From positions 248,001 through 312,000 of the forward strand of contig NZ_JAAZQQ010000001.1 in NCBI RefSeq assembly GCF_012395815.1: 64,000 bases of DNA, in the 5' to 3' direction. This stretch comes from Roseicyclus persicicus. Its GTDB lineage: Bacteria; Pseudomonadota; Alphaproteobacteria; Rhodobacterales; Rhodobacteraceae. Position 1 is the stretch's first letter. Each line of letters starts with the position of its first letter. Position numbers and translations under genes: made by a program. The notes beneath the pieces were generated by a model. It did no database searches and was not told where the DNA came from. It worked only from the letters and a program-made list of their open reading frames with translations. This document shows positions 27,582 through 35,907 of the stretch, piece by piece.

Positions 27582-28715
27582 TCAGCGCGGTGCCGGGCCG
27601 CGCCCGAGCGCCTGCACCACGGCGATGTGGCCCATCAGGTCGCGCAGGCTGAGGATGCCGCGGAGCTGGCGGCCCTCGGCCACGATCAGCTTGCGGTGCG
27701 GGCCCTCGGCCAGCCGCGCCAGCGCCGCCTCGGCGGTCATGCGCGGCGGCACGATGCAGGCCTCGTCGAGCGGCGCCATCACCTCGGCGGCGGTGCGGGT
27801 GGCCCAGTCCGCGCGCGGGACGGCGCGCAGGATCTGCGCGTCGACGTAGCCCACGACCACGCCGCGTTCGACCAGCGGCACGAAGCTGACGGCGTGGGGC
27901 ACCATCACCCCGTCGGCGATCTGGGCCAGCGTCATGTCGGGCGAGGCGGTCCAAGGATCGGCGGTCATCAGCTCGGCCACGCGGCGGCCGCGCAGGCTGT
28001 CCTGCATCAGCAGGCGCTGGTAGGTGCCGCGGCTGGCGTTCAGCACGAAGAAGCCGATCAGCACCAGCCAGACCCCGCCGATGCCGCCCCCCGACAGGGC
28101 CGAGAACAGCCCCAGCCCCATCAGCCCCAGCGCAAAGGCCGCGCCGGCGTTGCTGGCCTTGCGCGTGGCCTCCAGCATGTCGCCCGACCGGCTCCAGAGC
28201 CAGGCGCGCAGCACGCGGCCCCCGTCGAGCGGGAAGGCCGGCACCAGGTTGAACAGCGCGAGGATGAGGTTGATCGAGGCGAGATAGGCGAACAGCACGG
28301 CCAGCAGCCCCTCGGCCCCCACGACCAGCGCCGCCAGCGCGAAGAGCGCGGCCAGCGCGACGCTCATCGCCGGGCCGGCGACCGCGATCCAGAATTCCGA
28401 CGCCGCGCTTTTCGGCTCGTCCACCAGTTCCGCCACGCCGCCGAACAGGAACAGCGTGATCCCCCCGATGCCGAGCCCGTAGCGGCGCGCCACCAGCGAA
28501 TGGGCCAGCTCGTGCAGGATCAGGCTGGCGAAGAGGCCCAGCATCGCCACCAGCGCGAGGCCGAGGTAGGCGCCGTCGCCCAGGCCCGGCAGCACGTCGG
28601 GGAAGTAGCCCGAGGACAGGCTCCAGACGATCAGCGCCGCGATCAGGAGCCAGCTGGCGTCGATCTTGATCTCGAAGCCGAAGAGGTCGAACAGCTTCAC
28701 GGAATGGCCGAACAT
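27582..28715 (-). CDS. Site-2 protease-type metalloprotease with CBS domains
   Basis: 377 residues. Multi-helix M50 domain with the zinc motif HELAH near residue 68 and the second ligand motif FPLDGGR near 160. A CBS pair follows at about 245-370 (VAELMTADPWTASPDM, LRGILSLRDLMGHIA). It is an intramembrane protease of the SpoIVFB-like class with regulatory CBS domains that may sense adenine nucleotides. The substrate is unknown. First gene of a minus-strand run with cls and the EEP gene, divergent from trmB. Confidence 0.9.
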   Translation of the reverse strand: MFGHSVKLFDLFGFEIKIDASWLLIAALIVWSLSSGYFPDVLPGLGDGAYLGLALVAMLGLFASLILHELAHSLVARRYGLGIGGITLFLFGGVAELVDEPKSAASEFWIAVAGPAMSVALAALFALAALVVGAEGLLAVLFAYLASINLILALFNLVPAFPLDGGRVLRAWLWSRSGDMLEATRKASNAGAAFALGLMGLGLFSALSGGGIGGVWLVLIGFFVLNASRGTYQRLLMQDSLRGRRVAELMTADPWTASPDMTLAQIADGVMVPHAVSFVPLVERGVVVGYVDAQILRAVPRADWATRTAAEVMAPLDEACIVPPRMTAEAALARLAEGPHRKLIVAEGRQLRGILSLRDLMGHIAVVQALGRGPAPR

Positions 28716-28853
28716 CGGGCGCGCCTTTCGTCTCGTTCCTTGGCGAAGGTAAGCATTCCCGCGCGGAATAGAAGCGGGGCCGGGGATTGAGGCCCGCGCC
28801 CCGACCCGCTAGACCCGGCCGCCGAACCCACCCGCGCCGCGAGACCCCCGCCG

Positions 28854-29561
28854 ATGACCGACGCCGCCCAGCGCCCCCACCGCAACTTCTACGGCCGCCG
28901 CCGCGGCAAGCACCTGCGCGAGAGCCAGGAGGGGTACCTGGCCGAGGACCTCGCCGCCCTGTCGCCGGGGCCGGTGGACTGGGACGCGAACCCCGACCGC
29001 AGGGCGCTGGACCTGGCCGCGCTGTTCGGCGGGCGCGAGGTCTGGGTCGAGGTGGGCTTCGGCGGCGGCGAGCACATGGTGCACCAGGCCGGGCTGAACC
29101 CGCAGGTCGGGATCATCGGCTGCGAGCCCTACATCAACGGCGTCGCCATGCTGCTCGGAAAGATCCGGCGGGCGGGCGTGACGAACCTGCGGGTGCATCC
29201 GGGCGACGTGCGCGACCTGTTCGACGTGCTGCCGGACGCATCGGTCGGCAAGGCGTTCCTGCTCTACCCCGACCCCTGGCCGAAGAAGAAGCATCATCGC
29301 CGCCGCTTCGTCACGCCCGAGCACCTGGAGCCGCTGGCCCGCGTGCTGAAGCCGGGTGCCGAGTTCCGGGTGGCGACCGACATCCCCGACTACGTGCGCC
29401 AGACGCTGGAGGAGGTGCCGCGCGCGGGCTTCGACTGGCTGGCCGAGGGGCCGGAGGACTGGCGCCGGCCCTGGGGCGACTGGATCCCGACGCGCTACGA
29501 ACAGAAGGCGCTGCGCGAGGGGCGGGTGCCGCATTACCTGACCTTCCGCCGTCAGGGCTGA
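28854..29561 (+). CDS. trmB: tRNA (guanine-N7-)-methyltransferase TrmB
   Basis: 235 residues. SAM-binding motif VWVEVGFGGGEHM, then GCEPYINGVA and the signature YPDPWPKKKHHRRRF, which carries the catalytic Asp. It methylates G46 of tRNAs. The N-terminus NFYGRRRGK is typical of the alphaproteobacterial form. It is a single gene; palindrome cluster 2 follows directly after the stop. Confidence 0.96.
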   Translation: MTDAAQRPHRNFYGRRRGKHLRESQEGYLAEDLAALSPGPVDWDANPDRRALDLAALFGGREVWVEVGFGGGEHMVHQAGLNPQVGIIGCEPYINGVAMLLGKIRRAGVTNLRVHPGDVRDLFDVLPDASVGKAFLLYPDPWPKKKHHRRRFVTPEHLEPLARVLKPGAEFRVATDIPDYVRQTLEEVPRAGFDWLAEGPEDWRRPWGDWIPTRYEQKALREGRVPHYLTFRRQG

Positions 29562-29566
29562 GGCGG

Positions 29567-29634
29567 GCGTTTTCCTCGAGGAAAACGCAAGGGAAACCTC
29601 GAGGTTTCCCGCGCGAAAAACTCGAGTTTTTCGC
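29567..29634. repeat. Palindrome cluster 2: three palindromes on CTCGAG
   Basis: Three perfect palindromes in a row: 29567-29588 (22 bp, arms GCGTTTTC), 29591-29610 (20 bp, arms GGGAAAC) and 29613-29634 (22 bp, arms GCGAAAAA). All are centred on CTCGAG. They start 5 nt after the trmB stop, ahead of the aminotransferase gene. The A/T-tract arms stand out against the GC-rich background. Same design as clusters 1 and 3. Confidence 0.9.
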
Positions 29635-29745
29635 CCTCCGAACCGGCGTTTCGCCAATCCGCCCGGGCGCTCTGCCTGCCCACCCTTGCAGCCTGCCCGC
29701 GCGCGCCGCAGTCTCGCGCCCACGCCCGCCAGACAGGAGACGGCC

Positions 29746-31116
29746 ATGCTGACCAACGACCAGCTTGCGAAATGGGACCGGGACCATTTCCTGCACCCCT
29801 CGACCCATCTCGCCCAGCACGCCCGCGGCGAGGCGCCCGGCCGGATCATCCAGACCGCCGAGGGCTGCTACATCACCGACCGCGACGGCAACCGCCTGCT
29901 CGACGCCTTCGCCGGGCTCTACTGCGTCAACATCGGCTACGGCCGGAAGGAGGTGGCCGAGGCCATCGCCGCGCAGGCGCATGAGCTGGCCTATTACCAC
30001 GCCTACATGGGCCACGGCACCGAGGCCTCGATCACGCTGGCCCGCATGGTGATGGAGCGGGCGCCTTCACACATGTCCCGCGTGTTCTTCGGGCAGGGCG
30101 GGTCGGACGCGAACGAGACCAACGTCAAGCTCGTGTGGTACTACAACAACATCCTCGGCCGACCGCAGAAGAAGAAGATCATCTCGCGCTGGCGGGCCTA
30201 TCACGGCTCGGGGCTGATGTCGGGGTCGCTGACGGGGCTGTCGCTGTTCCACAAGAAGTTCGACCTGCCGCTCGACACCGTGCGGCACACGACCTCGCCC
30301 TACTACTACCGCCGCGCAGACGCGTCCCAGACCGAGGAGCAGTTCAGCGCCCAGTGCGCCGCCGACCTCGAGGCGCTGATCGAGGCCGAGGGCGCCGACA
30401 CCATCGCCGCCTTCATCGCCGAGCCGATGCTGGGCACCGGCGGCATCGTGCCGCCGCCCAAGGGCTACTGGGCGGCGATCACGCCGATCCTGGAAAAGCA
30501 CGATATCCTGCTGATCGCGGACGAGGTCATCACCGGCTTCGGGCGGTTGGGCGAGATGTTCGCCTCGCCCTCCTACGGGCTGAAGCCCGACGTGATGACC
30601 ATCGCCAAGGGCCTGACCTCGGCCTACGCGCCGCTGTCGGGGTCCATCGTGTCCGACAAGGTGTGGCGCGTGCTGGAGCAGGGCACCGACGAGAACGGGC
30701 CGCTCGGCCATGGCTGGACCTACTCGGCCCACCCGATCGGGGCCGCAGCGGGGGTGGCGAACCTCAGGCTTCTCGACAGCCTCGGGCTGGTGCGGAACGC
30801 GGGCGAGGTCGGGGCCTACCTGACGCGGACCATGGCCGAGGCCGTCGCGGCCCACCCGCACGTGGGCGAGGTGCGCGGCGCCGGCATGTTGACGGCGGTC
30901 GAACTGGTGGCCGACCGCGACACCCGCGCGGGCTTCGACCCGGCCGACAAGGTGGTGCCGCGCATCGTCGCCGCCATGGGCCGGCGCGGCGTGATCGCGC
31001 GGGCGATGCCGCAGGGCGACATCCTGGGCTATGCGCCGCCGCTGTGCCTGACGCGCGCCGAGGCCGACACCGTCGTCGCCGCCACCGCCGACAGCCTCGC
31101 CGAGATCCTCGGCTGA
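29746..31116 (+). CDS. Class III (omega) aminotransferase
   Basis: 456 residues, PLP-dependent fold type I. GQGGSDANETNVKLVWYY near the N-terminal third, IADEVITGFGR with the PLP-ring Asp, and the Schiff-base lysine in TIAKGLTSAYAPL. It is close to the putrescine/beta-alanine:pyruvate transaminase group (SpuC-like). It may be involved in amine catabolism; the substrate is not certain. The start at 29746 is supported by CAGGAGACGGCC upstream. The polyamine-type cluster lies just downstream. Confidence 0.9.
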   Translation: MLTNDQLAKWDRDHFLHPSTHLAQHARGEAPGRIIQTAEGCYITDRDGNRLLDAFAGLYCVNIGYGRKEVAEAIAAQAHELAYYHAYMGHGTEASITLARMVMERAPSHMSRVFFGQGGSDANETNVKLVWYYNNILGRPQKKKIISRWRAYHGSGLMSGSLTGLSLFHKKFDLPLDTVRHTTSPYYYRRADASQTEEQFSAQCAADLEALIEAEGADTIAAFIAEPMLGTGGIVPPPKGYWAAITPILEKHDILLIADEVITGFGRLGEMFASPSYGLKPDVMTIAKGLTSAYAPLSGSIVSDKVWRVLEQGTDENGPLGHGWTYSAHPIGAAAGVANLRLLDSLGLVRNAGEVGAYLTRTMAEAVAAHPHVGEVRGAGMLTAVELVADRDTRAGFDPADKVVPRIVAAMGRRGVIARAMPQGDILGYAPPLCLTRAEADTVVAATADSLAEILG

Positions 31117-31241
31117 GCCCTGTCAAGGGGGGAGGTCCCGTGGCCCTCCCCCGCGACAAGCCCCTTGTCGCAAGGCCGGACAGGCCGCTAGGGTCGGCCG
31201 CAAGCTTGCGTGCCCGGTCCTTCTTCCGCGTGGAGACCTAC

Positions 31242-31859
31242 GTGTCCCTGTCCTGCCCGAATTGCGGTTACGGCTTCGAGGACCTGCGGAAATCCACCCG
31301 CATGTTCGACTGCCCGTCCTGCGAGACGACGCTGTTCCGGCAGGCCGACGCGCTGGCGCCGATGGGCAACCACGGCGAGATGCACGAAACCCCCATGCTG
31401 GTCGGCATCGGCGACACCGTCGAGGCCGCGGGCAGCCGCTGGAGCGTGCTCGGCCATGTCCGCTACGACTACGGCCGCGGCACCTGGGACGAGCTGTGGG
31501 CCGAAACCTCCGACGGCGCCGGGGCCTGGATCTCGATCGACGAGGGCGACGTGGTGATCCAGCTGCCGGTGCCCCGCAGCAGCGTGCGGGCGGGCCTGGC
31601 GGACGAGCTGCGGCTGGGGGCGGGCGTGCGCGTCGACGGCGAGGTCTATACCGTCACCGAGATGGACAGCGCGAAGGCCGCCGCCTTCCGCGGCCAGCTG
31701 CCCGAGCAGATCGTGCTGGGCGAGACGCACCGCTTCGTCAACGCCACGAGCGACCAGGGCGAGCTCCTGTCGGGCGAGGTCTGGGACGGCGGCGAGGCGT
31801 GGTTCCTGGGCGACTGGCTCGATCCCTTCACCCTCAAGGTGCGGAGGGCCACCGGATGA
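31242..31859 (+). CDS. DUF4178 protein with N-terminal zinc ribbon
   Basis: 205 residues. It starts with GTG (GGAG 7-10 nt upstream) and runs straight into a zinc ribbon CPNCGYGF...FDCPSCETTLF, then a DUF4178 domain (about 55-195). The domain is beta-rich with conserved WSVLGHVRYDYGRGTWDELW. The function is unknown. The stop overlaps the next start (ATGA). First gene of a five-gene run ending in an aminopropyltransferase. Confidence 0.82.
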   Translation: MSLSCPNCGYGFEDLRKSTRMFDCPSCETTLFRQADALAPMGNHGEMHETPMLVGIGDTVEAAGSRWSVLGHVRYDYGRGTWDELWAETSDGAGAWISIDEGDVVIQLPVPRSSVRAGLADELRLGAGVRVDGEVYTVTEMDSAKAAAFRGQLPEQIVLGETHRFVNATSDQGELLSGEVWDGGEAWFLGDWLDPFTLKVRRATG

Positions 31860-33142
31860 CGCGCGCGGCGGGCCTGAGTTCGATCAACTGCACGCAATGC
31901 GGCGCCGGCCTGTCGGTGCTGGGCGGCGGCCGGGTGATGACGCAGGTCTGCGGCTATTGCGGCTCGGTGCTGGACGCGCAGGACAACTACAGGATCCTCG
32001 ACTCGATCGGGAAACGCGACCACCCCGACAGCCCGGTCCACATCGGCATGACCCTGCCGGTGCAGGGCGTGGACTTCGTGGTGATCGGGACGCTGGGCAA
32101 GGTGGAGCGCTGGCAGGGGCGGTCGTGGCGCTGGGTCGAGCACCAGCTGTTCTCGCCCACCCATGGCTATGCCTGGCTGACCTGGGAGGGCGAGAGCTTT
32201 ACCTTCACCCGCAAGATCCGCGACTACGGGATCGGCAACGGCGTCACGCCCGCGGGCGTCGAGGTGTCCGAGACGCCGCCGGTCCGCGTCTACCGGGGCG
32301 AGCGCTACAAGTATTACGAGACCTCCACCGCCGAGATCGACTTCATGGAGGGGGAGTTCAACTGGCTGCCCCGGATCGGCGAGACGACGACCACGGTGGT
32401 GCTGCTCGGGCCCAAGGCCATGCTGGGCTTCCGCGCCGGCGAGAGCGAGGCCGAGGTGGAGCTGACCACGCTCCTCCCGCGGGAGGAGACGGCGCGGGCG
32501 CTGGGCGCGACGCTGCCCCCCGGCCGCCCGCCGCGCCACCCGCTGACGCCCTACCGCCCGCTGCGCGAGGAGGCGTTCATGCGGCTGGCCTTCGCCGCCT
32601 CGGCGGTGGTGGCGCTGGTGATGGCGCTGGTCCTGGCCCTGTCGGGCGCGCAGGTGTTCAACCAGTCGGGCATCCCGATCACGCAGCTGCCGGCGCGCTA
32701 CGCCGTTCCGATCACGAACACGGCCCAGTTGGCCCAGCTGCGCGTGCGCGCCGATCTCGACAATGCCTGGGCCGTGTTCGGGGCCGAGGTGCGCGGGCCC
32801 GACGGGGCGGTGATCTTCGCGGGCGAGGGGGTCGCCGAACGCTACAGCGGCGTCGATGGCGGCGAGTCCTGGAGCGAGGGCAACAGCACCGCCGCCCTGA
32901 CCTTCCGGCCGCGCGCGGCGGGGATGCACGAGGTCACGGTGATGCGCGGGCAGGAACAGACGGTGGGCCCGTTCGGCTACGGCCCGCAGCGCGTCGCCAT
33001 CAGCGTGCACGAGGGCCGGTCCGCGGTGGCCTGGCTGATCGGGGCGGCGATCCTGTTCGGGATCGGCTGGATCGGCCTGACCGGGCGGCGCGCGATCCAC
33101 GAGAAGCTGCGCTTCGCCGGCGGCGACTGGCACGAGGAGTGA
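31856..33142 (+). CDS. DUF4178 membrane protein with zinc ribbon
   Basis: 428 residues. N-terminal zinc ribbon (CTQCGAGL...VCGYCGSVL), DUF4178 (about 50-215), then a basic linker and a helix at about 245-265, a beta-rich periplasmic domain and a C-terminal helix at about 385-405. It is a membrane-anchored relative of the upstream gene, coupled to it by ATGA overlap. The zinc ribbon faces the cytoplasm by the positive-inside rule. No function is established. Confidence 0.82.
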   Translation: MTRAAGLSSINCTQCGAGLSVLGGGRVMTQVCGYCGSVLDAQDNYRILDSIGKRDHPDSPVHIGMTLPVQGVDFVVIGTLGKVERWQGRSWRWVEHQLFSPTHGYAWLTWEGESFTFTRKIRDYGIGNGVTPAGVEVSETPPVRVYRGERYKYYETSTAEIDFMEGEFNWLPRIGETTTTVVLLGPKAMLGFRAGESEAEVELTTLLPREETARALGATLPPGRPPRHPLTPYRPLREEAFMRLAFAASAVVALVMALVLALSGAQVFNQSGIPITQLPARYAVPITNTAQLAQLRVRADLDNAWAVFGAEVRGPDGAVIFAGEGVAERYSGVDGGESWSEGNSTAALTFRPRAAGMHEVTVMRGQEQTVGPFGYGPQRVAISVHEGRSAVAWLIGAAILFGIGWIGLTGRRAIHEKLRFAGGDWHEE

Positions 33143-33146
33143 GGCG

Positions 33147-33332
33147 ATGACCCCCTTCCGCATCGTGATCGCCGCGGGCTGCCTGCTGCTCCTGTCCGGC
33201 GCGGGCTACCTGTCCTGGAGCGGGGCGGGGGCCGGCGGGGGCGGCGACGGCGTGCAGGCGGCCTCGGTGCGCACGGGCTCGCCCGGGACCGGCTCGACCG
33301 GCGGCTACGGGTTTTTCGGACGCGTCAAATGA
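33147..33332 (+). CDS. Small Gly-rich exported or membrane peptide
   Basis: 61 residues. One hydrophobic helix (about 5-25), then a Gly/Ser/Thr-rich tail ending GYGFFGRVK. It starts 4 nt after the DUF4178 gene with GAGTGAGGCG upstream. No family is recognised. Its conserved-looking place between DUF4178 and DUF350 suggests a small component of the same complex. Confidence 0.6.
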   Translation: MTPFRIVIAAGCLLLLSGAGYLSWSGAGAGGGGDGVQAASVRTGSPGTGSTGGYGFFGRVK

Positions 33333-33348
33333 CCAGAAAGGAAAGCTG

Positions 33349-33567
33349 ATGTTCCAGGGGATCCTCCTCTACGAAGTCGTCTCGATGCTGTTCTACACCG
33401 GCCTCGGCATGGGGCTGATGTGGATCTGCTGGAAGGTGGTCGACCTCGTGACGCCCTTCCCGATCATCAAGGAGATCGAGGAGGACCAGAACGTCGCGCT
33501 GGCGATCCTGATCGCGTCGATCTTCATCGCGATGGCGATCATCATCGCGGCCGTCATCCTGTCTTGA
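33349..33567 (+). CDS. DUF350 membrane protein
   Basis: 72 residues with two helices (about 7-30 and 48-71), joined by a loop with the DUF350-like PFPIIKEIEEDQNVALAI. This is one repeat of DUF350 (YjfL-like proteins of E. coli have more). AAAGGAAAGCTG upstream is a good ribosome-binding site. Its stop overlaps the next start as TTGA. The acidic IEEDQN is characteristic of the family. Confidence 0.82.
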   Translation: MFQGILLYEVVSMLFYTGLGMGLMWICWKVVDLVTPFPIIKEIEEDQNVALAILIASIFIAMAIIIAAVILS

Positions 33568-35126
33568 CCGCCGCCAAGGGCCCGCCCCGCGGGCCGGACG
33601 TGACGCCCAAGGTCGCGTGGCTGCTGGCCGCGACCTTCGTCGTCGCCGTCGCCGGCCTGATCTACGAGTTGATCGCGGCCACGATCTCGAGCTATCTGCT
33701 GGGCGATTCCGTGCGGCAGTTCAGTTTCGTCATCGGGGTGTTCCTGACCGCGATGGGGGTCGGCGCCTATGTCTCGCGCTACGTGGGCGACGCGCTGTCG
33801 GGCTTCGTGCGGGCGCAGATGGCGCTGGGGGTGGTGGGCGGCGCGCTCGGGCCGGTCCTGTTCTTTTCCTACGCCTGGTACGGGGCGGTGGGGCTGCCGC
33901 TCTATGGCGGGTTGGTGGTGATCGGCATCCTGTCGGGGATGGAGATCCCGCTGATCACGCGGGTGATGAAGGAGATCGGGGCGGCCGAGTTCCGCTTCGA
34001 GAACGTGCTGACGGCGGATTACGTCGGCGCGCTGGCGGCGTCGCTGGCCTTTCCGCTGCTGATCATTCCCAACCTGTCGCTGATGGCGGCGTCGCTCGCC
34101 TTCGGCACGCTGAACCTGCTGGTGGCGGGGTTCTCGCTGTGGCTGTTCCGCGACCGGCTGCCGGCTGTCTACTGGGCGCCCTGGGGGGTGTTCCTGGCGG
34201 CGGGCCTCCTCGCGCTCGGCGGGGCCGAGCGGCTCGTCGGCGTGGTCGATGCGCGGCTGTTCGAGGACGAGGTGATCCTGTCCGAGACGACGCCCTACCA
34301 GTCGATCGTGCTGACCCGCTTCGACGACCGCTACCGGCTGTTCCTCGACCATTCGATCCAGTTCGACAGCCTCGACGAGCATCGCTACCACGAGGCGCTG
34401 GTGCACCCGGCGATGGGGCTGGCGCCGCGGGTCGCGGATGTGCTGGTGCTGGGCGGCGGCGACGGGATGGCGGTGCGCGAGGTGCTGCGGCATCCGGGCG
34501 TGGAGCGGGTGCGGCTGGTGGACCTCGACCCGCGGGTGACGGAGCTGTTCTCGCAAAACCCCGACCTCGTGGCGCTGAACGCGGGCGCGCTGACCGATCC
34601 GCGGGTGGAGATCGTGAACGCCGACGCCTGGGCCTTCCTGGCCGGGGACGACGGCATCTACGACGTCATCATCGCCGACCTGCCCGACCCCAAATCCATC
34701 GCCCTGTCCAAGCTCTATTCCATCGAGTTCTACGCGATGATGGCCGAGCGCCTGTCGGGCGCCGGGATCTTCGTGACCCAGGCGGGCTCGCCCACCTTCG
34801 CACCCGGCGCGTTCTGGACCGTCGAGGCGACGCTGGCGGCCACGCGCAATCCGCTTGCGCCCGGCGAGGGGCTGGGGACGCTGCCCTACCACGTCTACGT
34901 CCCGAGCTTCGGGGACTGGGGTTTCGTGCTGGCCGCGCCGATGCTGCCGGCCGAGGGGCGGGTGCCGGCGCTGCCCGAGGGCCTCAGGCACCTGACGCCG
35001 GAGGTCTGGGCGGCGAGCCGGGCCTTCGGGCCGGACCAGGGGCCGCGGGAGGTGGAGGTGAACTCGATCCAGGGGCACCCGCTGGTGGCGGAATACGAGC
35101 GCGGGTGGGGGTTCTGGTTCCGCTGA
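33564..35126 (+). CDS. Membrane-anchored aminopropyltransferase (spermidine synthase-like)
   Basis: 520 residues starting with TTG (TTGA overlap; a GTG at 33600 is the alternative). About seven N-terminal helices (to ~225), then a PABS domain: LDHSIQFDSLDEHRYHEALVHP, LVLGGGDGMAVREVL, RLVDLDPRV, IIADLPDP. The YHE and the two aspartates of the DLPDP motif are kept, so transferase activity is plausible. Membrane-fused PABS proteins occur with DUF4178 and DUF350, as here. The acceptor amine is unknown. Confidence 0.85.
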   Translation: MTAAKGPPRGPDVTPKVAWLLAATFVVAVAGLIYELIAATISSYLLGDSVRQFSFVIGVFLTAMGVGAYVSRYVGDALSGFVRAQMALGVVGGALGPVLFFSYAWYGAVGLPLYGGLVVIGILSGMEIPLITRVMKEIGAAEFRFENVLTADYVGALAASLAFPLLIIPNLSLMAASLAFGTLNLLVAGFSLWLFRDRLPAVYWAPWGVFLAAGLLALGGAERLVGVVDARLFEDEVILSETTPYQSIVLTRFDDRYRLFLDHSIQFDSLDEHRYHEALVHPAMGLAPRVADVLVLGGGDGMAVREVLRHPGVERVRLVDLDPRVTELFSQNPDLVALNAGALTDPRVEIVNADAWAFLAGDDGIYDVIIADLPDPKSIALSKLYSIEFYAMMAERLSGAGIFVTQAGSPTFAPGAFWTVEATLAATRNPLAPGEGLGTLPYHVYVPSFGDWGFVLAAPMLPAEGRVPALPEGLRHLTPEVWAASRAFGPDQGPREVEVNSIQGHPLVAEYERGWGFWFR

Positions 35127-35199
35127 CCCGGCCTTGCGCGGGTTGAGGGTGCGGGAGCCTCCCCTTTCGGCAGCGAAGTCGCCAGTCGGGCAGCGGGCG

Positions 35200-35225
35200 G
35201 GAGTATTTGGAAAGCAAAGATGGGG
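35200..35225 (+). repeat. GAGTATTT-tail dispersed element, copy B
   Basis: The conserved tail GGAGTATTTGGAAAG + CAAAGATGGGG is present without a clear upstream G/C hairpin. It lies between the convergent 3' ends of the aminopropyltransferase (plus) and hydrolase (minus) genes. Confidence 0.8.
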
Positions 35226-35256
35226 CAGGAGCGGTGTGCCGTCCCTGCCCGGTCTT

Positions 35257-35907
35257 TCAGTGGTTGAGGGTGGCGCGCATCGCGGTGAGCCCGGCGTCGG
35301 TCAGGCCGTGGCCGGGGCCGGGCTCGACGTGCAGGGCGGCATTCGCGCCGAGGGCGGCGAAGGCGGCGCGGCTGTCCTCGGCGCGCTTGAGCGGGATGTG
35401 GGGGTCCTGCTCGTGGACCGTGATCGTCACCGGCAGGCCGGTGAGGTCGGTCGCGTAGTCGAAGCGCTTGGGCGCATGGCCGTAGAGGGCGGGGTCGGGC
35501 GTGGGGCCGGCATCCCCGGTACCGACGAGGCCGGCGGAGAGGCCGAAGACGGCCGCCAGCCCACCCCGGCGCGCGGCGTATTCCAGCGCGAGGCAGCCGC
35601 CCTGGCTGAAGCCCGCCAGCGCGATGCGGCCGCAGTCGAGGCCCTCGGCCGTCAGGGCGGCGATGGCCGCGTCGACGGCGGCGAGGCCCTGGGCGACGTG
35701 GCGCTCCATCTGCGCCGAAGGGGCGAGGAAGGAGGTCGGCCACCAGCTGTGCCCCGGCGCCTGCGGGGCGGCAAGCGCCAGGTCGGGCAGGCCGAGCGCC
35801 GCGCCGAGGCGCAGGATGTCGTCGGCCGACCCGCCCCGGCCGTGCAGCAGGACGAGACCCATTCGTGCCGTCCCCCCGCCGGTGCCCGCGCGCGCGACCC
35901 CGGTCAT
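35257..35907 (-). CDS. Phospholipase/carboxylesterase-family hydrolase (MhqD-like)
   Basis: 216 residues if started at the ATG that overlaps the upstream stop (ATGA); MGLVLLHGRGG at 35862 is an alternative, giving 201 residues. Alpha/beta hydrolase with HGRGGSADD, nucleophile Ser in GFSQGG, and Asp/His in EQDPHIPL and PGHGL. The pairing with a VOC dioxygenase mirrors MhqD/MhqO of Bacillus, which act in quinone and hydroquinone detoxification. The substrate here is inferred only. Confidence 0.82.
   Translation of the reverse strand: MTGVARAGTGGGTARMGLVLLHGRGGSADDILRLGAALGLPDLALAAPQAPGHSWWPTSFLAPSAQMERHVAQGLAAVDAAIAALTAEGLDCGRIALAGFSQGGCLALEYAARRGGLAAVFGLSAGLVGTGDAGPTPDPALYGHAPKRFDYATDLTGLPVTITVHEQDPHIPLKRAEDSRAAFAALGANAALHVEPGPGHGLTDAGLTAMRATLNH

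Noticed and set aside
29567-29634. Plain rho-independent terminator
   Set aside because: There is no T-run after the last palindrome and three palindromes are in series; a termination role is possible but the simple label does not explain the architecture.
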